DNA from: Prochilodus magdalenae
Lineage: Eukaryota > Chordata > Actinopteri > Characiformes > Prochilodontidae
DNA length: 64,000 nucleotides
Assembly: GCA_024036415.1 (NCBI GenBank)
Contig: JAMWET010007157.1
Span: 334,501 to 398,500 of the forward strand
Reading direction: 5' to 3'
The notes under the pieces were generated by a model. That model did no database searches. It was given only the letters and a program-made list of their open reading frames with translations, and was not told the origin of the DNA. Shown here one piece after another: positions 26,076-38,330 of the stretch. Position 1 is the first letter of the stretch; each line of letters opens with the position of its first letter. The position numbers were made by a program, and so were the translations under genes.

Positions 26076-27029
26076 ATAATATACAATATCATGATATTAT
26101 AACATGATATATCTTTGGTCTGAGAGCACTGTGAGGTGTATAAGCGGCTCAACCCACCCATTTGTCGGTTCTAAAAATATATATATTTAATTTTTTTAAC
26201 TTTTAGCATCATTTGAACACAGTAGCTGCTGTTTACAGTGTGTAAAAATTTCATGATAAATGGACCAAACAAATTCACATTCCACTGACGCTGAAACTAT
26301 AAAGTTGCCATTTTGAAGGTGTTTTTTTTTTTTTTTTTTTTGAGGATGCACATGCAGCAGCTCCTTATCTTATTATCTCAGTTTCTCACCAAGTCCAGGA
26401 CCTTCCTTTAATTTCAGAAAATTATTAAGACTTGTTTCATTAAAATGCCAAAAATTCACCTGTGTATTTGATGCATGTGGCACCATTTTAAGCTCCCATG
26501 GCTTTAGAAAATGCTGACAAAAGTACAACAGTGGTGTTGAAATGCTGTAGGTCCTTGGTGTATTATTTTGCTCAAATGCTCCATATTAACCCATTCATTT
26601 TGCCCTTACTCAGGGGCCCCCTCTAGCTTTTATTAAAGATGTTTAGATATTATAAAGTGGCAGCCTGAATTGTTTCTGACTGGCTTTGCTGAAGGGAAAG
26701 GCCTCGAGTCTATACTGTATAAGTCATGTGGTTTCGAGGTAAATATATAGCCAGATGATTATTATCTCTCACATACACCATACGTATTCCATTAGCTTTA
26801 TTCCCTTCCGACTTACATACTATGAGGTTTAGGCACTTAATCATGACTTTTGGGTGGACTTTTACTGCTCTGTGTGAAAGGGTGTCACAAATCAGCTACT
26901 TATTTTCATTCGAAGTGTAGCGAGCCAACTACTGCTCTAGCTCCAAGTTAAGGCCTTATCTGCTGGCCACAGTGAGCTATTGTTCAAGTGACCTCGAAGT
27001 TGCATACCAACTTGTTTGTATGTCTCCAG
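26076..27029. other. AT-rich stretch, probable intron of the unidentified gene
   Basis: No exon is recognised. It includes a poly-T run at about 26322-26341. Confidence 0.35.
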
Positions 27030-27359
27030 GTGTAAGGGGTTTCTGAAAAACATATTTGAGCTTCCTTCCCCTTTATTAATTATGCATGTATGTTAACACT
27101 CTTTTGTTTATTCATATCACAATTAGGTGTAATCAATGCGTTGTAACTTCTTTGTCTGCTGTGAACCAATGGAAGGTGACAACACCCCATTGGGGAGATA
27201 TATAACCTTTTGTAACTTGGTTAACCTTCGGAGATCTCTGGGTATTTGCCAGGAGCTTCTCCCCGGCCGAAAGCTTTTCAATAAATATATTACTTTGGAG
27301 CATTAATTGTGACTCTGTGATTTTACTGATTCCTACTTATTTAGAAAATTTCCACGGCA
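27030..27359 (+). mobile_element. Candidate solo retroviral-type LTR
   Basis: Features of an LTR occur in the right order on the plus strand. There is a TG start (TGTAAGGGGTTTCTG), a TATA-like TATATAA at about 27199, and a GC-richer R-like block (CCCCGGCCGAAAGC). AATAAA follows at 27280-27285, then a short U5-like stretch (GTGACTCTGTGATTTTACTG) and a CA end near 27359 (TTCCACGGCA). No gag or pol reading frames flank it, so it would be a solo LTR left by recombination. Target-site duplications were not evident by eye, so the boundaries are tentative. It is non-coding. Confidence 0.5.
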
Positions 27360-27654
27360 GTCAGCATGCAAGTACATGCATGTGATATTGGTCATAAATA
27401 TCATCTTTCCATTGCTGATACTGAAACTGCTTTAAATGCAAGTAATGGTACAAACATGGTATCTTGGTATAACAACAAACAGTACATTTTAAAAACTACA
27501 TACTTAGAAAGCCCCTTGGTATCTTTGTGGACCTATACAACTGCTTATAAGGTTTGAGTAGTACAACTATAAACAGAATATTTTGTGTTTGTGATTGTGA
27601 TTGGATTTGGGCGTGGTCAGACATGGTCCTTGACCATATTTAACACCATATTTT

Positions 27655-27720
27655 GGAGGCTGGAGGCTGGATAACCAGCTAAACCAGCACCAGACCAGTA
27701 TAAATTAGCTTACAATGATG
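27655..27720. repeat. CCAGCTAAACCAGCACCAGACCAG-type simple interspersed motif
   Basis: A short tract of CCAG/CTGG words (GGAGGCTGGAGGCTGG, AACCAGCTAAACCAGC) of the kind scattered widely in fish genomes. Confidence 0.4.
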
Positions 27721-27872
27721 AGCAGATAAAGATTTCAACCTTTGGTTGTTTTCCTGGCTCTTTTTGTAATCTAAACAGTGGAATATGGAGCTTATTTTTT
27801 ATGTGGTGAATTACTGAACAGATAAACAATGGCTACATTTATACTGAACTTACAGCAGAATAAAACCTTCAC

Positions 27873-28057
27873 CTGAACGAGTCTGTGTGATCTTCATGCG
27901 GAGCACTCATTCTTTTCAAAGGGATTTCAGGAATGAGTGCTATGTATTCCTTTTCAAAGGACCACTGTAGGGTTTTCAACCTAATCTCTTCTTCTGCAGT
28001 GTATAGCTGAGTACCACAGACAATACGCTCCCTGTTAAAGAAAACCTGCTGAAGCAT
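27873..28057 (-). CDS. Candidate internal exon, possibly of the same unidentified gene
   Basis: A minus-strand open stretch with good codon texture runs from GCAG at 28058 (reading MLQQVFFNRERIVCG and onward through QLYTAEEEIRLKTLQWSF and EKEYIALIPEIPLKRM) to a consensus donor (TTCAG then GTGAAGG) at 27873. The donor leaves phase 2. That would need an acceptor in the next exon leaving one base, which is available at about 25551 but weak. A repeat rich in AGTAAAAGTAC abuts its 5' side. It could also belong to a separate gene or a decayed transposon. Confidence 0.45.
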
Positions 28058-28094
28058 CTGCCCAGTGGCCAGTGGTGAACAAACCATGTACTTG

Positions 28095-28640
28095 TGTTAA
28101 AGTTAAGATACCCAAGGTAAAATATTACTCCAGTAAAAGTAGAAGTTCCTCCATTTAGACCTTAACTTGAGTAAAAGTACCAAAGTATTTACCTTCAAAT
28201 GTACTTAAGTATGGACAGTAAAAGTAGCAGGATCTATTATGGATCTAATACCCTGATATCAAGACTCTTGCTTAATCAACTCATTGTAGGTAAAAAGACT
28301 CTATTGTTACTCTTGGTACAATCTTTTAATAGAATGTCATTAATTACTCTGACACTGATGTGTATTCACTGAACACTGAAGGCAAATAGTTTACATTATG
28401 TAGAACCAAGTTCTGTCCAAAAGGTCAAAACAAGTTAAAAACAAAATGCACTACCCTGATTGGTGGGCTCGCTTCATGCTTCTTTTGGTTTGACATGTTA
28501 CATTTTAATGCACACATCAGTCATAATGTAGTGGAGTAAAAAGTCTGACTTTGAAATGTTGTGGAGTTAAAATAAAAAATCACAGAACTAGAAATACTTT
28601 AGTGATCCATAAAAAATACAGAATATAAAGTAAAGATTAG
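28095..28640. mobile_element. Interspersed repeat rich in AGTAAAAGTA words
   Basis: GATACCCAAGGTAAAATATT, ACTCCAGTAAAAGTAGAAGT, ACTTGAGTAAAAGTACCAAA and AAGTATGGACAGTAAAAGTA form a series typical of an abundant fish DNA element that I recall by its AGTAAAAGTAC words. It abuts the candidate exon at 27873-28057. Boundaries are approximate. Confidence 0.55.
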
Positions 28641-29029
28641 AAAGTGCTTAATGATGCACAGAAGCCTGGTAGGTGTGATGTGTTGAGGAAAGAAAAAGCA
28701 ATATATACAGAATGTATATTTTAAATTCTCAACAACTTTCAATAAAAGCAGAGCCCAAGGGCCATAAATCATAAATCTTCTTATTTAGCCTTTGTAGTTA
28801 CTGATGTGGATGTTCTGCTGCTTGTTTAAAATAAAAGAAGAACAGTCTCTTAGTTTTTAGAGTAGGTTTGTGTGTTTGTTTTCCAATCTTGTAAATATGA
28901 TCTTGAATGTTGGACAGTGTTTTATGTCGCAGAAGTAAGTTTATTTTTTAAAATTTCTTTCTGCATTTCTTCCTGTTCTTTTTCCCTCTCTCTGGGAAAC
29001 TCTCTAACTCTTTCTTCTCGGAATGATCA

Positions 29030-29225
29030 ACCACCCAAATAACACCTGCTCTGTGGTGATCCTGTGGGGGTCATGACCTTTGGAGAACAGGGCATCAAAG
29101 TGTGCAGAGGATTAGACGGAATACAGTCTGTAATTGTAACACTACAAAGTGCTTATATACGGTCATTGGAAATGTCAAATTGAACTTTTAGTGTAGATAC
29201 AAGGAGGTGTACCTAATATTGTTGC
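29030..29225 (+). mobile_element. Interspersed repeat of otophysan type, copy 2 (partial)
   Basis: This shares with 16400-16760 the blocks ACTACAAAGTGCTTATATAC and GTAGATACAAGGAGGTGTAC. It also carries the middle part that copy 1 lacks (AACACCTGCTCTGTGGTGAT, CCTGTGGGGGTCATGACC). Together they outline one element, truncated differently in each copy. Confidence 0.7.
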
Positions 29226-32200
29226 TGTCAGAACAAAATCTCATATCAAAGTCTTCAGAGTAAGTTGATATAAAGCAATTTTATGTTAAGCATTTTATTG
29301 GTCTATTCATCATGACGTCTGCATAATGGTAAGGGCAGGAGGTGTTTTCTAACGATGTAAAACGACAAAAACTGAGACAGAGGGTTATGTTTCTCTCTCT
29401 CTGTATCTCTCACTCATACAATCTTGAAAATATTTCACATGCATACAGACAGATTTCTATTGTTTACTGTATTATGGATTGTAGTGAGGTCTACATTGTA
29501 CATCATGCTGTCAAACAAAAGGAGCTCAATATCTCAGCAGCAGGCCTGTCATCTACAGCACTGAACTAAAGTCATGTCATAAAGTCATGCACCATCTCTG
29601 TGAAATGAAATCGTCACAAGCACTGAGACAACATGACTGACATGATGTATCATCGCTGCTCTTTACCGCAGCTCTGCCTTTTTAACTACTTTCCACAGAA
29701 ACACAACTTACTCTGCTTAATGTAGTTTTGAAACAAGTCTCTTTGTTTTGACAGAAATGTTTACGTGTGTGTTCTGATGGATCTCACGGATGCACAGTAG
29801 CTGTGATATTACCTGTCAAATCATTTTCCTCTGCCACATTCTTTAATCCCTTCCATTCTCTGGTTTTCTCTCCCTTCCCCATCTCTCCCAAGTTGGGCAA
29901 TAAGTCATAATGCAGTTACCTGATTATATTGTGCTAATTACCGGTTCTTAGCAAATCATGTACCAATTTTTTTTGTATATACTGTATTTATTTTCTTTAC
30001 TTATGTAAAATAAGGTGATCATTGACTTTTATCTGGGGCGATATGATCATATTTATAATGATTTCATTTTTTTTCTATGTTCAACCTGACATTTCTAGCT
30101 TGGAGAAATTGCCATACCTGATGAGTAACAGCAGGGGGCAGTGTGAGATGGAGAGTTGGCAACGTGCGTTGCAGGATTTTCTCATAGCTGCAGAGAACTC
30201 AGTAAACCGGTTGCCTTCCCTCATCATTTCTCTCCTGTTTTTTAGTTTAGTAATGTGAATTAACACTTTAAAAAAGCACCACCACAGAATTCGGAAATAT
30301 TTTGATGCTGATTTTTATTTTCATGGTTATGTTTTAGAATTCAGAAATATTTTGATGGAAAATGGAATTTTATTTATCAATTCAAAAAAATGCACATGGA
30401 AGATCAGATGGAATCAATTCAAAGAATCTATCCTGTTTTTCAGGAGGTTAAGTGTTATGTTGGTCCAGACATATGGTACCTGTAAAAAATGTGACAAGCA
30501 GCATAGCTACAGGTTTCAACTCACTAATGGTAAAATGGAACCTGACTTGCCAGATCCAGAGGCCTTAGTTGCCTATATGTATTTAAAGTAAACTATGTGT
30601 TTTAGGTAATCTACAAGTTTTAGTAAGTTACCGCTCAGATTTATTTGACAGTTACTAAAACTTTAGCTGGATTAGCTACTAGGTTAATACTTGCACCGAT
30701 AGTTGACAGAGTGGGAGGGAGGCATCTTGTGCTTACTGTGTGCATTTGGGAGAGGTCTGCTGCCATGCTTTGGGTGGATGCTGGAGCAGTCATCTTTTAC
30801 CTGGAGCCATGTCTGATCTCAAAATTTGCTAGGAGACCACCTAAGTGAGTTTAAAGTCCTTAGGCTGGGTGACTAAAAATTTGAGCAGGAATAAAACAAG
30901 AACCCTCCACCAAAGTTCAGTATTGTTAGTATTCTGATATCCACTCTGCAAATGTATCACAGCTTCTACTTGTTTCCAGAGTTGGGAGTGCATTTTTTCT
31001 ACCTCTTGACTTTTAAATTCAGTTTTGGAATTCCTGTTTTTCTCATGTTTGTGACTGTCTTGACTAAATGAAAATAAATAAATAAATGATTTAAATAAAT
31101 TAAGGGTGGTCTCTGACTTATAATCATATATTATAATATGAGATTTTATGATGAGAATTATGATGAATCATGCTCAATATAAAGAACATAAGAACATAAA
31201 CCAAGAATTAAATTAATGTTATTTATTTCTCATTGTTGCTCTTTGAAGGGCTATAAATCAGTGCCACCATTTTGTTTGTTAGGAAAAGGTGGAGACATTT
31301 CCAGACACAAAGCCCCTTCAGAATCTAACCTGCAACTGTTTTTATACATTTATGAATGCATGTTCACACTAGAGTATAACAAATCAACAGGCGTCCAGTG
31401 CAGTGGCAGTTATAATCAGAGCCTTCAGAGAGCCTTCTAAAAGAAGTCGGTTGTTATCACCCCAGTTTCACTTCTATTTACCTTTCCATCTACTATCCAT
31501 TTCTCTCAGGTGTCTGAAAATGGTGGTGCAGGTTACTGAATCAATGGAACACACCAGAGTTCTCTTGAACTCGACCCAAATTCAGTGCCTACATCAATAC
31601 ACCTGAGTACTGTAGCTCTGAGGCAGCACTCTTATAGGGTGTCTCAACAGTGAACTTTCCAGTACAGCTAATGCGTCTGTCTGCTTTACTCTATTACACC
31701 TGCTCGATCTTACATTTTCAAGCTGGATCTAAAAAAGATGTCTGAAAGGAACACAAACTCACTCTCGGACTAAAGAGTGATGAGAGTCTGACCAGCCACG
31801 AGAAATGTTGCAATGACATCTAGGGCCACATGTTTTAATGACATCACAAAAACACCTATAATCAGACTTTTGTACCTGAGTTGGACCAGATGGAGTCATG
31901 AAACTAAATTAATGTGGGATGCTGTTCCCACATTTGGGAAAGTTTGGAGTGTTATGTACAAATCGTTAAACAATATATATAAATTGAAGATAGTAAAGGC
32001 CGCACATTAAATGTCAAAAACTGAGATTGTTGTAAAAAAGATCGGGTGCTAAACTGATCTGCTTCGTCCAGACTGCTCATCCACTGAAAACATGGTGTGT
32101 TATGAAAAGGAAAATAGGACAAAGGAGACTTCAAACTAGTTAATGTTTGGCTGATCCCACCATGTTTACTTGTTGAAAAAATGCGGGCTAAACTGATCAT

Positions 32201-32400
32201 GCCTACGCCTAGAGGGTGCATGGAAATACTGGAAGTGTGAGACACTTAAGAGGAGAAAATATATGACAATAGGTGACTGAGCTACGGTGTTGACTCCAAC
32301 AGTTCTAATATAAGATAGCAAGCTTGAATTGAGAGATGCGTTACATGGAGGTCAGCTAAAACAGGGAAAATTACCCTGAACTCTTGAATGGCTAAAATCT
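29226..32400. other. Intergenic, no gene recognised
   Basis: Short open frames are present but none has homology I know or splice support. A CTCF-like motif (CAGCAGGGGGCAGT) lies at 30129-30142. Confidence 0.45.
30129..30142 (+). promoter_or_regulatory. CTCF-like core motif
   Basis: CAGCAGGGGGCAGT, followed by GTGAG, is a good CTCF core on the plus strand, identical to the word at 17839-17852. Confidence 0.45.
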
Positions 32401-32407
32401 GATTATC

Positions 32408-32820
32408 TGTCACATCCTGTCTAGGCTAGCCCGTTTATCTACGTTTTCTCTGGTTTTCCGTTTCTGTCTTTTCATTTCCATGTGCCTTTTATTGTCCTGT
32501 GCCATGTGCTTTTACTTGTTTTGGTCATTGCTCCTCCTGTCTCCACCCCCTTGTCAGGCCCCCTCACCTATCCCTAGTTTGTAGCCACGCCCCTTCTCAG
32601 GTGCTTCTCATTAGTCCTTGTGTTTTATATTCCCTGTGGTTGGCTTTGTTCTGGTTTGGTGTTTTGTCTTTGTTAGTTGTTTCTGTGAGCCTGTTCCTCA
32701 GCAGTGTTTTGTTTCTTAGTTTTCCTGCTCCTCCTGTCTTTGGTTTTTGTTTTTCTCTTGTTAGTTTGCCATTAAACACTTGCACTTGCGTCCTGTCTCC
32801 TTGTCGCGTTCCACGTAACA
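32408..32820. mobile_element. Pyrimidine-rich interspersed repeat, possible LTR or DNA element
   Basis: A T/C-rich stretch with CCTGT, TTTGTTCTGGTTTGG and TTTTGTCTTTGTTAG words runs from TGTCACATCCTGTC to CGTTCCACGTAACA. Its edges TGTCAC...GTAACA are TG/CA-like. Sequence of the same flavour occurs in reverse at about 38700-38930. I recall similar T/C-rich repeats across fish genomes but cannot name the family. Confidence 0.45.
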
Positions 32821-32847
32821 TTATCAAGCAAGAATAGAAAACAGTTC

Positions 32848-34545
32848 CATTTCAAGATTCAAGATTCAAAGCTTTATTGTCATATGCACAGTAAGGAAAC
32901 TAGTTTCCCTGTACAATGAAATTCTTACTTTGCTGCCCACACTGGATGTCATAGAATAAAAAGTATAAATATAAATAGACAGATAACAAGGATCAAAAAT
33001 GAAGCATGCAGAGAATATATAAATAAAATATAAAATATAAAATGTAAACAATTTAGAATTATACAGGCTATATACATTGTGCAGGTATGTGCTACATTAG
33101 TTACATTGTAAAACAGTCTGTAGTAGAAAGTGGTGTTTGTGCAAATGAGCTGAAATATAACCATACAAGAACAGTTACATGTATGCAAAACGATGTGTGC
33201 AGCTGCAGACCATGTGCAGACACAAACAGTCAAGTACAGATAGTGCAACTATTACATGGCATACATGTGAGACTTATATGTTTTGTTAGTGCAATTTTTA
33301 AAAATACAGTGATGTCTATGAGGAGAGACATCAGCTCAACTGTTTAAGAGTCTGATGGCTGTGGGAAAAGAAAGAGTTCTTTAATCTGGTAGTCCGGCAT
33401 TTCACGCTTCTGTCCCTCCGACCTGAAGGTAGAAGTGTAAATAGTCCATGTTGGGGGTGGGTGGGATCTTTGATGATGGAGGCAGCTCTCCTGTGGACTC
33501 TGAGATTGTAGATGCTCTGCAGAGAGGGTTGTGTGCCATCTTGGTGATTTTGGTAAGCAGTCTTTTACACTCTCTGCAGGCGTTTGCGGTCCTTCACAGT
33601 AGTGCTGCCATACTAACACACACGTGATGCAGCTGTCAGGCTGGATTCAATGATGCAGCTTGTAGAATAGTAAGTTGCTGAGGATTCTGGGTGACATGCC
33701 AAATTTCCTCAGCCTCCTTAGAAAGTACAGCCACTGCTGAGCCCTCTTTAGCACATATGTGGTGTTCAGTGTCCAGGTGAGGTCATCACTTGATGTGGAC
33801 CCCTAAGTACTTAAAGCTGCTAACCCTCTCTACCTCAAGGTCCCGGATAAATAGTGGCTTGATGAGGTCTCCTCTCCTTTCTCATGTCCACTATCATCTC
33901 CTTGGTCTTGTCCGTTGTTGAGGGTTAGGTTGTTTTTGGTACACACCATGCCACCCAGAGACTGTCCACCTCCTTCCTGTAGGCTGCCTCGTCTCCGCCA
34001 GTGATACGACCTATCACAGCGGTGTCGTCAGCAAACTTCAGAATTGATGTTGCCAGGATGGGTGGGGGGCGACACAGTCGTGGGTGAAACAGGGTGTAGA
34101 GGATAGGGCTAAGGACACAGCCCTGCGGGGTACCATGTTGGTGGTTGATGATGGCTGAGGTCCTGTTTCCAATCCTGACAGACTGGGGCCTGCCATAATC
34201 AGGAAGCTCAGTAGCCAGTCACAGAGGGGTGGGATGTAGTCCGAGAGATGAGAGTTTATACGTGAGTCTGTGGGGGACGACCGTGTTGAAGGCGGAGCTG
34301 TAATCAATAAAGAGTATCCTAACATAGGAGTCTTTATTTTCCAGGTGGGATAGGGAAACATGAAGGGCGGCGGCAATGGCGTCTGAGGTAGACCTGTTGG
34401 ACCTGTATGCGTATTGCAGAGGGTCTGTAGTGTTCGGTATACTGCTCTGAATGTGGGACAGCACCACTCTCTCGAAGCACTTCATAATGATTGGAGTGAG
34501 TGCTACTGGTCTCAGTGCCACCTGAGTGCAACTGTATTTTAGAAC
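32848..34545 (-). mobile_element. L2/Rex1-like LINE, 5'-truncated and frameshifted
   Basis: On the minus strand a reverse-transcriptase domain can be followed through several frames: [51 protein letters not shown] (34521-34219), then FADDTAVIG (catalytic Asp pair at 34035-34021) and a C-terminal part near 33340-33620 with SLQSIYNLR-like and LLPSGRR-like words. The 3' tail at about 32848-32900 ends in AATAAAGCTTTGAATCTTGA repeats. Frameshifts and in-frame stops make it dead. The family is non-LTR, CR1/L2/Rex1 group; the subfamily is uncertain. Confidence 0.85.
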
Positions 34546-34624
34546 TACTACAATTGTCTCCTCGGTCCCAAATGCTTACAAATGTTTGTAGTAAGGTAAT
34601 GAAGATCATGGTGAACACCAGCTT

Positions 34625-34803
34625 GTACCAATTTTTGAAAACATGTTGCTGGCATTAAATTCAAACTAAATTCAAACTGGTCAAATATTTTATATAAAGC
34701 AATATCTCAGTTTCAACATTTGATATGTTTCTAGATATGTACTATTTTTTATTTACTATAAGGTTTAAATGACAGTGTCCCAACTTTGGAAAAGAGATTG
34801 TAT
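34625..34803. mobile_element. MITE-like fragment with AGTGTCCCAACTTT end
   Basis: TTTCAACATTTGATATGTTT and ACAGTGTCCCAACTTTGGAA followed by a GATTGTA end are words of a very common fish DNA element that I recall with ends like CCCAATTCCAAAAAAGTTGG. A complementary end is present at about 58925-58955 and a further one at 48575. Confidence 0.6.
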
Positions 34804-36120
34804 TTATTGAAACTTAAAAAAATGTTTAAATAGTACAGTGAAGTCTATTTCAAAAAGAAAAAGCCTTTAAAAATGAATCTCTGCATAAACTTGAAATGAT
34901 AAAGAACAATGTTTTTTAATGAACATAATGAAGAATGCATGTTTTGCTGGAACATTCTGTGTGTTCTAACTGGTTTACAAACCTCAGAAACAAGTGTGAC
35001 AAAAAATATGATGTAACCTAAAAATATCTTCCAGGTATCTTGATATACTGCCATATCACCCACAGTTGCTGTCCACTACATTGTTTATTGAGGACATCAT
35101 GGCCCATTCTTTTGACATGGCCACACATATTAATAAAAAATCTTGTCACTTCTGTTCCATCTTCCTTCATGCAGATACCTATTCCTCTGGATGAGGTAGC
35201 TCACAGCAAACATTGGAAAACATGACCCAGTAAATGTTCATTATTCCTCTCAGCCTCTCCTCTCAGGGGCAATCACTACCTGTTTGCTAATTATATTTCA
35301 CACCTGCTCCGTATTTGTAATACAAACGGGGGTAAGACTGACTGCCCCATTTGGTAGAGTGCACAAATGAGTTGCATTGTACGAAGTTAATTGAACGTGT
35401 CATATCAAGTGTAGTACACGGAACGGTGAACATAGTCTTTGTCTGTTTTGTCTTTTGTCTGGCTGACCCTGCTGCGTTCGCTCATGGGGGGTGTGCGGTG
35501 AGAGAGGCGCATGGGGAGCTACAGTAATGAGGGGGAATTCAAGAGAAAAGAAAACTGAGGAGAAAATAGGAAATGAACTCAGGTTGCTTTCGGAGTACCT
35601 GATCCTGAGCACTGGTTCCAGGCATTTAGCCAAATCCCCCAAGTCCACTCAGAAAGGCTGACAGCCTTACACCTTTCCTCTTCCCATCTTCCAGCAGCCC
35701 TGCTGACTGTAATCCCTGTTATTTTTTCCTCTATGCTTGTATAAGTAGGTTTTTCATGACCTATGAACCACCTGAGTGCAACTGTTTGATGTCCTCAGGC
35801 TGAAACTGCCCCTTTTGGCCTGGCTTGTGTCATTACACAGTAGGCTGAACATTAATGATGCTGAAAGGATATAAAAACAGATACACCTCAGTGAATAAAG
35901 CTTGTTCTTGTCTGAAAGGATTCACTTAAAACGGGCATGGCTAGTAAAAATCCACCATTTTTGCTATCACAGACATTTTCATACATATACATGAATTTCA
36001 TTCATATATGCATAGTGCCCTCCTGACCCTGCTAAAACTGCATTTGTACAAACGTATCAAAGGTGCCATAGAATGGAAAACTGTATTTACAGATTTATAA
36101 CTGAATAATATACATAGAAC
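34804..36120. other. Intergenic, no gene seen
   Basis: AT-rich sequence with no supported exon, RNA or repeat array. Confidence 0.45.
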
Positions 36121-36124
36121 TTAC

Positions 36125-36460
36125 ATACCATGTTAATCCTTCAAATAGAAATCCTGCATTTACAGAGTGGGACAGTCAAACCAGTCCTAACCAAGTCCTA
36201 CATTGTTACAAAACAGTTTCATGAATATTATTTTTTTTTAAACCCCCAAATGTACATACAACCACAAAGAAACAACAGCAACAAAATGCCGGACCTTGTG
36301 AAAAAACCTACTGTTCCAGGGTGTGGGGGTGTCTGCATTTTTCATTCCCTTCCCAAGAAACAGTACTGTCAGGCCTCCTTTTCACCAGCTTCTACAGTGT
36401 ATACAACCACTAGAATGTTACTACAGCACCATTTAAAGTACAACAAAAAAGGAGCTTTTT
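36125..36460 (+). mobile_element. Dispersed repeat family X, copy A
   Basis: Ordered words shared with 49005-49165 and 58345-58790 include AAATCCTGCATTTACAGA, ACAGT, ATACAACCACA, AACAGCAACAAAATG, CTGTTCCAGG, ACTGTCAG, ACTAGAATGTTACTACAGCA and CCATTTAAAGT. Copies are heavily diverged and have no obvious terminal inverted repeats or coding capacity. Confidence 0.6.
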
Positions 36461-36499
36461 ATCCCAGAACTTTTTTAGATCATGGACACCTTTACTTCA

Positions 36500-36541
36500 C
36501 TAAATATATGTATATATATATTTATATGTATATATTATATG

Positions 36542-36588
<47 letters not shown>
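36500..36588. repeat. (AT)n microsatellite
   Basis: Alternating AT/TA runs, cleanest at 36547-36586. Confidence 0.95.
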
Positions 36589-36589
<1 letters not shown>

Positions 36590-37890
36590 GTCTGTTTTTA
36601 TCACTCCCTTTTTTGTCATAAACCAACTTTTTACCAAGAAACATAAACTCAAATGTCCATTCATATGCATGCTTTCGGGCTTCTGCCTCACATAGAAAGA
36701 GAAAGCCAAATCTCCAGTGATGGTCCAGTGATAGAAGAAAGTCCAATTTGAACAGTGCCTCATGGTCATAGAAAGATATCAGCCAGCCTCCTCAGTGAGT
36801 TCTAATAACTTTGGCATTTCCCATTCTCCTGGCTCATAAAAATGCGGATGACTCCATGCAGGATGTGACTGCATGGTTCTGGATGAAGCCTATAAATGGC
36901 TGTGGCAGTTTGAGGCGATTGGGTGGGCATGGAATGGGGAAGGGCTCCTTAATGGACAAAATAAATGGCCACTCAGGTGGCTGTACAAACACCATTTGTC
37001 CTCTCCTGAAATCCCTCCTGACAGTCAGTCTTCCCCTTAACTAATGTTCCAATCTGAAGCCAGCAGCACTTTAGAGTCCTGACTGTCCATATCTGCACCT
37101 CATAACTGTAGGAGACCCCATATCAGGACCTCCACAATTTACATTAACTCACGTTTCATGGCTAATGAACTATTTAAAAAATGTACTACAGGGAAAGAAC
37201 CTAAATATGTACCACCTACTTTTTGCTAAATCACGGCTAGTTTTATCTGCCTAATGACATGGTTATGCAAAATATTACTTTAGTAATCTTCAGAAAGGTT
37301 CCTGATTGAATGTGTGTTGAGATGAGTGGGGAAGCTAATAGATGTTGCACATGTATTTATAACATTTTGTTTACAAAAGAACATAAAGAATCATAAAAAG
37401 AATCATTTTAAACCTGAAACGCTAAACAGTCACTCACTTTGCTCACTACTGAGTACTCAAAATGACACATCCATTTTGATTCCCACATTTGCAGGGCATC
37501 AAACATATTTATTATGGCTAAAATCTTAAATGACAACTACTACACAAAAGGGGGTGATAAGAATAAGTATGTACAACTTTAGCTCATCCTTTGCTCGCCT
37601 TCTCCTCTCCCCACCTCTTTTCCCTTCCCTTTTCCTCCCCTTTAATGTCCCCCACCCGTTTTTCCACTACGTTTGGGGTCTGAATGCGTTCCCTGTTATC
37701 TCATCCTGCCAGTGCTGCCTGTCTTTAGATTACCGAAAACAACTTTCGCTAAACACATTGCTGCATTGTGTATACCTGGACTTACAGACATCGTTTACTC
37801 AGACTGTCCAGGGGGGAAATGGTTTTGAGATGTAATATCTCATAGAGTTGTTTATAGATGGCATGTCAGCAGAGTATTTTACATGGGGAG
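36589..37890. other. Intergenic, no gene seen
   Basis: No supported feature. A pyrimidine-rich patch lies at about 37590-37660. Confidence 0.45.
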
Positions 37891-37894
37891 GCTG

Positions 37895-38330
37895 TACCAG
37901 TCAGAAGTTTGGGCACATCTGCTCATGAACGCTTTTCCTTATTCTCCCTTGTTGCTCACGTAAAGTGCATGTATTGTAATGTGTTTTAACAAGATTTTAT
38001 TCTTTTTTTTGTGCTGTTTTGTTTAAAAAATATGATCACATAATCCAAACATGTTCTGGTCCATGAACATGATCCATGATCTGTTGCATCACCACATCCC
38101 AGAGGTGTTCTTCTGGATTTGGATCTGGTGTCTGGAATGCTCTCAGAAGACACCTCATTGTCATATTCATATTTGAAATGATCTTGTTTTGTGACATGGT
38201 GCATGCTGGCAGTAGCCATTAGAACATGGTAAGCTGAACATCAAGGTAAACACATGGTCAGCAACAACACTCAAATAGACTGTAGCCTTCAAGTGATGGT
38301 TGATTTGTATTTGCTGTGAATTTTTGATGT
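37895..38330. mobile_element. Relic of a fish DNA transposon
   Basis: GTACCAGTCAGAAGTTTGGG at 37895 is the typical end of a fish element (recalled as CCAGTCAAAAGTTTGGACAC). The interior words CACCTCATTGTCATATTCAT, TTTGTGACATGGTGCATGCT, GGCAGTAGCCATTAGAACAT and ACATGGTCAGCAACAACACT match, in order, the internal part of a fish element I recall. The minus strand reads a broken protein with ASMHHVTKQDHFKYEYDNEV. Whether the end and the interior belong to one element is not certain. Confidence 0.6.

Noticed and set aside
30645..30848. Short open frame resembling a membrane or domain fragment
   Set aside because: The resemblance is vague, there is no start context, and no exon signals.
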